Source of the DNA: CAZIOH01 sp964540815
GTDB taxonomy: Bacteria; Myxococcota_A; Polyangia; Fen-1088
Length of the DNA stretch: 7,236 nt
NCBI GenBank assembly: GCA_964540815.1
Contig: CAZIOH010000166.1
Coordinates: 1-7,236, forward strand
Direction of reading: 5' to 3'
In this document: one piece after another, positions 1 to 7,099 of the stretch
Numbering within the stretch: the first letter of the stretch is position 1
Layout of the letters: each line of letters starts with the position of its first letter
Position numbers and translations under genes: made by a program
The notes under the pieces: model-generated
Database searches by the model: none
The model's input: the letters and a program-made list of their open reading frames with translations, nothing else
Told to the model about the DNA's origin: nothing

Positions 1-141
1 GGGAAGCTGACCTCCAGATTATGAATCCCGAGCCGCAAGGCTCCTGAAGACCCCTCGTAGACGACGAGGTTGATAGGCCGGGTGTGGAAACGCTGTGAGG
101 CGTGGAGCTAACCGGTACTAATCGGTCGTGCGGCTTGGCCG
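1..141 (+). rRNA. rrl: 23S ribosomal RNA, 3' end (partial)
   Basis: This is the final stretch of the large-subunit rRNA; the gene begins before the window. The sequence carries the conserved 3'-terminal domain VI elements, including the GTAGACGACGAGGTTGATAGG block at about 56-76 and the GAGCTAACCGGTACTAATCGG block at about 105-125, which match the general bacterial consensus. The end is set at about 141 by analogy with other bacteria, where the molecule stops just after the strand that pairs with the 23S 5' end (here GGCTTGGCC). The exact end is uncertain by a few bases because the 5' partner is outside the window. Confidence 0.96.
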
Positions 142-153
142 CCATTATTTTCT

Positions 154-171
154 TCATGCCGGAAGGCATGA
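154..171 (+). other. Hairpin in the 23S-5S spacer
   Basis: A perfect 7-bp stem (TCATGCC with GGCATGA) closed by a GGAA tetraloop of the GNRA class lies about 13 bases after the 23S end. The spacer (142-294) has no tRNA-like cloverleaf or T-loop motif. The hairpin could be a processing or folding element of the pre-rRNA. That role is inferred only from its position and stability. Confidence 0.55.
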
Positions 172-294
172 GGTGCGAGACTCCGTCTATGGGGTTGAGA
201 TCGAGGTTCATTGAACGAGCCGCTTGCATCGCGGCACTCAAAGCACAGCACCGCCCCAGCCAGGGCGCGCGTTGTCGAGACCGTTCATAAAAGG

Positions 295-412
295 TTTCGG
301 CGGTCACACCGGAGGGGTCACACCCGATCCCATCTCGAACTCGGAAGTTAAGACCTCCAGGGCCGATGGTACTGCAGGGGAAGCTCTGTGGGAGAGTAGG
401 TCGCCGCCGGAA
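295..412 (+). rRNA. rrf: 5S ribosomal RNA
   Basis: This 118-nt RNA is part of the central protuberance of the 50S subunit. It shows the conserved loop with CCCATCTCGAACTCGGAAG at about 329-347, the GCCGATGGTACT segment and the GGGAGAGTAGG segment near the 3' end. The ends were set by helix I: bases 295-303 (TTTCGGCGG) pair with 404-412 (CCGCCGGAA), including one G-U pair. It lies 153 bases after 23S in the same orientation, the usual 16S-23S-5S order. It is complete and has normal length. Confidence 0.96.
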
Positions 413-423
413 GTATTTTGGTC

Positions 424-457
424 AAGCCGGATCCCCGAGATGGGGATCCGGCTTTTT
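424..457 (+). terminator. Intrinsic terminator of the rRNA operon
   Basis: An 11-bp perfect stem (426-436, GCCGGATCCCC, with 442-452) has a 5-base loop (GAGAT) and is followed by five T residues at 453-457. Two A residues before the stem extend the pairing. It begins 11 bases after 5S, which fits the end of the rRNA transcription unit. Read on the minus strand the hairpin is not followed by a T-run, so it is not an obvious terminator for the convergent kinase gene. Confidence 0.93.
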
Positions 458-545
458 CTCGTTTCCCCGGTTTCCCCAGTTGTCCTGGTTTGCCCGCCAC
501 ACGATCCGAAGGAAGGTCGGGAGGTCGGGGGCGAGGTGGATGCGG

Positions 546-1487
546 TCAGTCCCAGAGGCGGGCAGCGCCCCGTACGCCGCTGGCGTCGCCGTGACGCGCG
601 GCCACCAGGCGGGTGGCGAGTCCCCGGGCCACCGTGTACCGCTCCATCAGGGCCGGGACGTTCTCGAACAGCCGGGGGTTGTTGGCGATCCCACCCCCGA
701 GCACGATGGCCCGCGGGTCGACCAGATCGACCACCAGGGCGAGGGCTCGCGCGAGACGGTCTTCGAAGGAGGCGAAGGTGACCATCGCCGCGGGATCCCC
801 CTCTGCCGCCCTCCGGGCGATCTCCTTGGAAGAGATGGTCTCTCCCTGCGTCCGCTGGTGCTCCCACTCCAGGCCCCGGCCGCAGAGGAACGACTCGATG
901 CAGACCGGACGTCCGCAGTAACAACCCGACCCGAGCCCGTCCTCCGGGCGCAGGTACGGCAGGGACAGGTGACTCCACTCACCCGCGCTGCCGTTGGCGC
1001 CCGGCCAGACCCGGCTCGAGATGACGAAGCCGCCCCCCACCCCGGTCCCCAGCGTCGCTCCGAAGACCACGTCGGGCTGATCGCTCGACGAGGGCGGGCG
1101 CTCGCGCGTGGCCGCGCCATCCAGGGTCTCCGAGAGCACGAAGCAGTTCGCGTCGTTGGCCACCCGCACCGGCCGACCGAGACGCGACGCGAGATCCCGA
1201 TCCAGCGCTCGCCCGTTCAGCGGCTGCAGGTTGGAGTTCCGGATCGCCCCGTCGCACGGGGCCAGGAAGCCCGGCGTGCCCACCCCGATCCGTTCGGCCC
1301 GCCCGCCCGCGCTCCGCTCCAGCTCCTCGACCAGGTGCGCGATGGCCTCGAGGACCTCGGCGTAGGCGCCACGCGGCGTGACGATTCGCTCACGCGCCCG
1401 GTCGTGCCCTTCCGTGTCGAGGCACACGCCCTCGATCTTGGTGCCACCGACGTCGATACCGAGCCGCACGGATGGGAACAGTAGCAT
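546..1487 (-). CDS. ROK-family sugar kinase (manno/fructokinase or NagK-like)
   Basis: This 313-residue cytoplasmic kinase of the ROK family (ATP-dependent hexose or N-acetylhexosamine phosphorylation) has the usual family length. The N-terminal phosphate-binding motif DVGGTK is at residues 12-17. NDAN at 111-114 carries the expected catalytic Asp112, and GTGVGGG spans 147-153. The sugar-binding and zinc region follows: E170, H173, then CYCGRPVCIE with C189, C191, C196 and E198. The second phosphate loop LGGG is at 263-266. The tail HGDASGVRGAARLW closely resembles that of E. coli Mak, so a fructose or mannose kinase is favoured, but substrate cannot be fixed from sequence and glucokinase or GlcNAc kinase remain possible. 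The usual Gly before the zinc histidine is Ser here. The ATG at 1487 has GGGAG immediately adjacent; a GTG at codon 7 would give the more family-like start MRLGIDVGGT, so the start is uncertain by six codons. The gene is convergent with the rRNA operon and divergent from the next gene; no sugar transporter or regulator gene adjoins it. Confidence 0.93.
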   Translation of the reverse strand: MLLFPSVRLGIDVGGTKIEGVCLDTEGHDRARERIVTPRGAYAEVLEAIAHLVEELERSAGGRAERIGVGTPGFLAPCDGAIRNSNLQPLNGRALDRDLASRLGRPVRVANDANCFVLSETLDGAATRERPPSSSDQPDVVFGATLGTGVGGGFVISSRVWPGANGSAGEWSHLSLPYLRPEDGLGSGCYCGRPVCIESFLCGRGLEWEHQRTQGETISSKEIARRAAEGDPAAMVTFASFEDRLARALALVVDLVDPRAIVLGGGIANNPRLFENVPALMERYTVARGLATRLVAARHGDASGVRGAARLWD

Positions 1488-1537
1488 CTCCCATCCGGTC
1501 CCGAGAATCGTCCTTGGAAGGCAGGTGTCGACAGGGG

Positions 1538-1584
1538 ACTTTCGCCACCGGTGAAAGGAACTTTCGCCATGCAGGGGCTATACT
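1538..1584 (+). promoter_or_regulatory. Candidate promoter and operator between divergent genes
   Basis: An 8-base element occurs three times in alternating orientation at exact 11-bp steps: CTTTCGCC at 1539-1546, GGTGAAAG at 1550-1557 and CTTTCGCC at 1561-1568. Adjacent copies form inverted repeats with one G-T mismatch. GGAACTT at 1557-1563 matches the -35 box of many ECF sigma factors; it is followed after 15 bp by TATACT at 1579-1584. No TTGACA-like box sits at the usual distance from TATACT. The arrangement suggests a regulated promoter for the exported protein and perhaps for the divergent kinase. The repeats are seen directly; their function is inferred. If transcription starts about 7 bases after TATACT, the ATG at 1593 would be nearly leaderless. 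Confidence 0.4.
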
Positions 1585-3389
1585 CTCACTCCATGCGCTC
1601 TGGTTGGTTCGTGACAGCAGCCCTGGCGTTCGCGGGTGTCGCCGCCCTACCGTTCGCTGCGCGCGCAGATGCCGTCAATCGAGCCCTCGAGTTTCGCTTC
1701 ACCCCGACCGCGCGCGCGCAGATGGCCATCTGGATCGAGTCGCCGGACGGGACCTTCCTGCGAACCGTCGGAGTGACCCAGTCGGTGACGTTCCGGGGAA
1801 TTGGAAATCGTCCAGGGGCCTCGCAGATGAACAGCGGTTTCCGCTGGCCCTATGGCCGACGCGAGGGCGTGCTCCCGATCTGGGCCCACCGGCGGGCGGC
1901 CGCTCCCGGGGCGCTGCAGTTCCCTCGGGTGATCTTCCAGAACCGCGACTCCGAGGGGTTCGCCTCGCGCACCTCGGACGACTCCACGCCTGACAATTAC
2001 TTCTGCCTGTCGTTCAACTCGGCGACCACCCGCAAGGACGCGCTCGACGCCGTCAGCTGCGCGACCCAGTTCAACAGCGACAAGGGACGCTTCGTGAACA
2101 CCGATGATCTCGCCAACGGGTACGCCGAGCCGGTCGAGCTCAACCACCAGGGGCAGATGCGCGCGCTCAGCCTGACCTCCCTCTACCCGCCCCGGCGCGA
2201 TCTGCAGCCCTGTAACGGGTGCGTGGACTACCCGGACACCCGCACCTTCGACTCGCAAACGCGCATGGTCATGCCGGACATCGACACCGTCACGATGGCC
2301 ACTCCCCCGGGGGCCATGCAGCAGTCGGTGCTCTTCACCATTCCCAGCGACTGGCAGATCGGTGACTACGTCGCCTTCCTCGAGGTCAACGTCGAGGGAG
2401 ACTACGACCAGGCCTTCAATGATGTCTCTTACCCCACGCCCACCCAGCCCGACGGCCGCTGGGACTCGTGGGCCATCGAATCGGGCTACCCGTACCGCGG
2501 TCAGCCCTCGGTGCTGTACTCGATTCCCTTCACGCTCGGGGTCTCGGCCACCTACAAGACCTCGACTCCGGTCGGTTACGGCGACGTGAGCGGGTTCGGC
2601 GACAACGGCGGAGCGGTTCATCAGATGGACGGGCAGATCGTCGACGATCCCCTGATGGCCACCGGGCATGGCGCCGACCGGCTCATGCTGGTCTCGCCGA
2701 GCGACTATCGGGTCTCGGTGGGGGTTCGCGACTCGGACATCTGCCAGACCGCCGAGGTGCCCGGGGTCCCGACCGGCGTGGTGGCCGAGCACTCGACCGA
2801 CGAGAAGCACTCGCACCAGTGGGGAGATCTTCGCTTCGTGGTGCCGACCGCACCACGCGGGATCGACAAGTACGAGGTGCGGTTCTCGGACAGCCCGATC
2901 ACCGAGGGCGACATGACCAGCTTCACCCGGGCCCAGCCCGCCAAGGCCGCCAACACCGAGGAGTCCATGCTGGTGGTCCCGGCGACCGTGACTCCGGGTT
3001 CGGTCGTGGACGTGAACTTCGGAGGGATGCAGCCGTCGAAGGAGTACTGGGTGGCCATCCGCGCGGTGGACAAGTGCAACGTCTCCGGGCCCTTCGCGGT
3101 CGCCACCCTCAAGACCACCCGCATCAACTTCACGCAGCTGTCGGGGTGCTTCGTCGCGACCGCCGCCTATGGGTCGGCGCTCGCGCCCGGCATCCAGGCC
3201 ATGCGTCAGGTGCGGGACGATCTCCGCCGCCGCAGCGATCTGTTCGCCACGGCGGCCGACGTCTACTACCAGGCCGGTCCAGCCGCGGCGGCCTTGATCG
3301 CCAAGAGCGACCTCACCCGCGCCATCGTGCGGACCTTGCTCGCGCCGGTGGTGACCGTCTCCGAGAGCATCACCGGTCGAACGCCATAA
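1569..3389 (+). CDS. Exported CFI-box-CTERM protein with fibronectin-III-like region
   Basis: From the ATG at 1569 this is 606 residues. Residues 9-33 form a signal peptide: Arg10, a hydrophobic stretch, then A-R-A before the predicted cut at 33/34. The mature start (about 40-112) has a beta-rich segment with AIWIESPDGTFLRT, faintly like DUF2271-type periplasmic domains, but I cannot assign it. A CNGC pair lies at 215-218. Residues about 397-517 look like a fibronectin type III domain (PGVPTGV at the start, EYWVAIRAVD near the end). The tail begins with CFVATAAYGS at 527-536, the CFI-box signature, followed by the family pattern of basic residues, a YY motif and a final LLAPVV segment. The function of CFI-box tails is not established; they occur on many exported proteins of unrelated N-terminal type. 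Start choice: AAAGGA at 1554-1559 is well spaced for ATG 1569. ATG 1593 gives a tidier signal peptide, and GTG 1551 is also in frame. No enzyme active site was recognised. Confidence 0.85.
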   Translation: MQGLYSHSMRSGWFVTAALAFAGVAALPFAARADAVNRALEFRFTPTARAQMAIWIESPDGTFLRTVGVTQSVTFRGIGNRPGASQMNSGFRWPYGRREGVLPIWAHRRAAAPGALQFPRVIFQNRDSEGFASRTSDDSTPDNYFCLSFNSATTRKDALDAVSCATQFNSDKGRFVNTDDLANGYAEPVELNHQGQMRALSLTSLYPPRRDLQPCNGCVDYPDTRTFDSQTRMVMPDIDTVTMATPPGAMQQSVLFTIPSDWQIGDYVAFLEVNVEGDYDQAFNDVSYPTPTQPDGRWDSWAIESGYPYRGQPSVLYSIPFTLGVSATYKTSTPVGYGDVSGFGDNGGAVHQMDGQIVDDPLMATGHGADRLMLVSPSDYRVSVGVRDSDICQTAEVPGVPTGVVAEHSTDEKHSHQWGDLRFVVPTAPRGIDKYEVRFSDSPITEGDMTSFTRAQPAKAANTEESMLVVPATVTPGSVVDVNFGGMQPSKEYWVAIRAVDKCNVSGPFAVATLKTTRINFTQLSGCFVATAAYGSALAPGIQAMRQVRDDLRRRSDLFATAADVYYQAGPAAAALIAKSDLTRAIVRTLLAPVVTVSESITGRTP

Positions 3390-3583
3390 AGGGCGGGCCG
3401 TTCAAGACCCGTGATCGCGGCCGTGATCGTGATCGTGGTGGTGGTCGCCCCCGGTGAGCTTGTTCGAAATGGTCCCCATCGACCACGCGCCCACGGTGGC
3501 GTTCACGTTCACGGCCACGCTCAGGGGGTCGATCGCGGTCACGGCCACGGGTTTCGGCCGCGTTGATTGACCGGAATCATGCG
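3390..3583. other. Intergenic region upstream of the str promoter
   Basis: No confident gene lies here. There is no T-tailed hairpin ending the preceding gene. The stretch contains short repeats: GTGATCG three times at about 3411-3437, and TCACGGCCACG at 3509-3519 and 3539-3549, 30 bases apart. The minus strand is open from 3548 to 3402 (48 codons from a GTG) and ends in a histidine-aspartate-rich tail. The plus strand has a 33-codon frame at 3469-3570 preceded by GGTGAG at 3453-3458. Both have GC-rich third positions, which in this genome does not distinguish real genes from chance frames. Confidence 0.6.
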
Positions 3584-3611
3584 TTGACTTCCATTTCGCG
3601 ATCCCTATAAT
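3584..3611 (+). promoter_or_regulatory. Sigma-70-type promoter of the str operon
   Basis: TTGACT at 3584-3589 (5 of 6 to consensus) and TATAAT at 3606-3611 (perfect) are separated by 16 bp. Transcription should start at about 3618, giving a leader of roughly 85 bases before rpsL. This is the best housekeeping promoter in the window and is in the expected place for the rpsL-rpsG-fusA-tuf operon. Confidence 0.85.
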
Positions 3612-3649
3612 GCCGGCTCCCTGCGTTTCAGGCCCTCCCGTGACAGCGG

Positions 3650-3678
3650 CGGGGGCGCCGATCCTGCTGGGGCCCCCG
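3650..3678 (+). promoter_or_regulatory. Strong hairpin in the rpsL leader
   Basis: CGGGGGC at 3650-3656 pairs with GCCCCCG at 3672-3678. After one G-G mismatch two further C-G pairs follow, leaving a 9-base loop. It sits in the untranslated leader and ends 25 bases before the rpsL start. No T-run follows, so it is not an intrinsic terminator as drawn. It could be a leader structure for ribosomal-protein control or transcript stability. That is inference; no known leader motif was recognised. Confidence 0.45.
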
Positions 3679-3703
3679 TGGAATCGTCGAGGTCCAAGCC
3701 AGA

Positions 3704-4075
3704 ATGCCCACCATCAATCAACTCGTGAAATTCGGGCGCGCCAAGGCCCAGTACAAGACCAACTCCCCCGCCCTCAAGGCCTGTCCACAGCGCCGCGGGG
3801 TGTGCGTTCGCGTGTACACCACGACCCCCAAGAAGCCCAACTCCGCGCTGCGCAAGGTGGCCCGCGTGCGGCTCACCAACGGGATGGAGGTGACCACCTA
3901 CATCCCCGGCGAGGGGCACAACCTCCAGGAGCACTCGGTGGTCCTGATCCGTGGGGGGCGCGTGAAGGATCTCCCGGGCGTCCGCTACCACATCATCCGG
4001 GGGACTCTCGATACCTCCGGGGTGACCAATCGCCGTCAGGGCCGCTCCAAGTACGGCGCCAAGCGGCCCAAGTAA
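3704..4075 (+). CDS. rpsL: Small ribosomal subunit protein S12
   Basis: This 123-residue S12 lies at the decoding centre of the 30S subunit and helps set translational accuracy. The family hallmarks are present: VYTTTPKKPNSALRKV at 37-52, GEGHNLQEHSVVLIRGGRVK at 69-88, then DLPGVRYH, and the basic end RSKYGAKRPK. Lys43 and Lys88, where substitutions give streptomycin resistance or dependence in other bacteria, are the ordinary sensitive residues. Asp89, the residue methylthiolated by RimO in many bacteria, is present. Length equals the usual 123-124. The start is supported by GAGGT at 3689-3693, 10 bases before the ATG, and by the conserved MPTINQLV opening. It is the first gene of the str operon and follows the promoter at 3584-3611. 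Confidence 0.98.
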   Translation: MPTINQLVKFGRAKAQYKTNSPALKACPQRRGVCVRVYTTTPKKPNSALRKVARVRLTNGMEVTTYIPGEGHNLQEHSVVLIRGGRVKDLPGVRYHIIRGTLDTSGVTNRRQGRSKYGAKRPK

Positions 4076-4113
4076 CGGCCCGAGCACCCTTGCGACGCCC
4101 GCCCCAAGAAATG

Positions 4114-4136
4114 TCCCAGCGACGCCTCCCAGCGAC
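4114..4136 (+). repeat. Short direct repeat in the rpsL-rpsG gap
   Basis: TCCCAGCGAC occurs at 4114-4123 and again at 4127-4136, a 13-base period. The 102-base gap between rpsL and rpsG is longer than the near-contiguous spacing common in operons. In E. coli this gap contains the site where S7 binds to repress its own operon. No matching structure was recognised here, so the repeat is only a candidate part of such a site. Confidence 0.4.
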
Positions 4137-4177
4137 ACGTCACCGCCGCCACCACCAAGCACGAGGAATTCAGGTCG

Positions 4178-4669
4178 ATGCCACGCAAAGGTGAAGTCCC
4201 CAAGCGCAAGCCCCTTCCGGATCCGAAGTTCACGGATCAGCCGGTCGATACGCGTCGGCGGGTGACCAAGTTCGTGAACACCGTGATGAACGACGGCAAG
4301 AAGTCCATCGCCGAGCGGATCGTCTACCGGGCCTTCGACATCGTCGCCGAGAAGGCCAAGGACGATCCCGTCAAGGTGTGGGATCGCGCCCTCAGCAACG
4401 TTCAGCCGCGGGTCGAGGTGAAGTCCCGCCGGGTAGGTGGTGCCACCTACCAGGTGCCGGTGGACGTGCGTCCGGACCGGGCCACCGCGCTCGGGATGCG
4501 CTGGCTGATCTCCGCGGCCCGCGACCGCTCCGACGGCCGCACCATGCAGGAGAAGCTGGCCAACGAGCTCCTCGACGCCGCCTCCAACAAGGGCAACTCG
4601 GTCAAGAAGCGCGAGGACACCCACAAGATGGCCGACGCCAACAAGGCGTTCGCCCACTACCGCTGGTAG
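4178..4669 (+). CDS. rpsG: Small ribosomal subunit protein S7
   Basis: This 163-residue S7 initiates assembly of the 30S head by binding the 3' domain of 16S rRNA and contacts the E and P sites. It has the conserved opening MPRKGEVPKRKPLPDPKF, then KFVNTVMNDGKKSIAERIVY, VEVKSRRVGGATYQVPVDVR and the end KKREDTHKMADANKAFAHYRW-type block. The common bacterial form has about 156 residues. The difference here is mainly a six-residue insertion, rich in Arg and Asp, between PDPKF and KFVN (residues about 19-30). The start has GAGGA at 4163-4167, 10 bases upstream. It is second in the operon; S7 is the autoregulator of this operon in E. coli, which has not been shown here. Confidence 0.98.
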   Translation: MPRKGEVPKRKPLPDPKFTDQPVDTRRRVTKFVNTVMNDGKKSIAERIVYRAFDIVAEKAKDDPVKVWDRALSNVQPRVEVKSRRVGGATYQVPVDVRPDRATALGMRWLISAARDRSDGRTMQEKLANELLDAASNKGNSVKKREDTHKMADANKAFAHYRW

Positions 4670-4689
4670 TCACGCGCCAGAGGAACCGG

Positions 4690-4717
4690 TTGCGCGCGAC
4701 GGAAACTCGCGTATATT
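4690..4717 (+). promoter_or_regulatory. Candidate internal promoter for fusA-tuf
   Basis: TTGCGC at 4690-4695 (weak -35, TTG conserved) and TATATT at 4712-4717 (5 of 6 to the -10 consensus) are 16 bp apart, starting 20 bases after the rpsG stop. The local sequence becomes AT-richer than its surroundings at the -10. Transcription would start at about 4724, leaving a leader of about 295 bases before fusA. Extra promoters feeding the elongation-factor genes are common in bacteria, so the position is plausible. Confidence 0.5.
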
Positions 4718-5018
4718 GGCCAGCCTTTTTGCGAACCCCTCGGGGTTCACTCATCTCTTAATTCTCAGTCGCATTCCTCGTACCCAACATAGAGCCCGGA
4801 CATCAGGGAACCGGCGCTGACCTGAAGGGGTGGTCCGAGAGCTCTCTCGGAGCATCCTTCCAGCTCGCCGCCACCTCCTCGACGACCTCCGGGCTCGCAC
4901 CATCGACAACGGACCCTGCGGTCTGGCCCCGGGTGTGCGGGATGGATCACCATCCAGTCCCTTGCCCACGCCCCAAGGCTCGATCCGCTCGCGCGTTGGA
5001 AAGGAAACCTCGGAAGTC
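4718..5018 (+). other. Hairpin-rich leader upstream of fusA
   Basis: No gene or tRNA was found in this part of the 349-base gap between rpsG and fusA. It contains three compact inverted repeats: GAACCCC/GGGGTTC at 4733-4748 (7 bp, 2-base loop), TCCGAGAG/CTCTCGGA at 4834-4851 (8 bp, 2-base loop) and GGATGG/CCATCC at 4940-4955 (6 bp, 4-base loop). None is followed by a T-run, so none is a clear terminator. With the promoter at 4690-4717 this looks like a long structured 5' leader. The reading frame of fusA stays open back to a GTG at 4830, but that segment has no family resemblance. Confidence 0.45.
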
Positions 5019-7097
<2,079 letters not shown>

Positions 7098-7099
7098 AG

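Noticed and set aside
142..294. A tRNA gene in the 23S-5S spacer.
   Set aside because: No T-loop motif, acceptor pairing or CCA-compatible cloverleaf could be drawn. Only a short hairpin is present.
515..536. G-rich stretch with repeated GAGGTCGGG as a quadruplex or regulatory site.
   Set aside because: The runs are mostly two or three G's in an already GC-rich region, with no further support.
366..1484. Long plus-strand open frame opposite the ROK kinase.
   Set aside because: It starts inside 5S rRNA and encodes a low-complexity Arg/Pro/Gly-rich product. The minus strand has all ROK motifs.
1647..2816. 389-codon minus-strand frame opposite the CFI-box gene.
   Set aside because: It is a product of high GC at third positions. 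It shows no family motif, while the plus frame has a signal peptide and CFI box.
3413..3428. GATCGCGG/CCGTGATC as a terminator of the CFI-box gene.
   Set aside because: It has a mismatch, no loop and no T-run; it is better explained by the local GTGATCG repeats.
3605..4657. 350-codon minus-strand frame spanning rpsL and rpsG.
   Set aside because: It is antisense to two unmistakable ribosomal protein genes, has a Gly/Leu/Val-rich composition and shows no motif.
4733..4748. The GAACCCC/GGGGTTC hairpin as the rpsG terminator.
   Set aside because: The T-run precedes the stem and none follows it, so it does not have the form of an intrinsic terminator on the plus strand. On the minus strand it would be followed by A residues.
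4830..5018. A 63-codon in-frame extension of fusA from GTG 4830.
   Set aside because: The segment is Pro/Arg/Ser-rich with no resemblance to EF-G. The family N-terminus begins at GTG 5019, and the extension overlaps leader hairpins.
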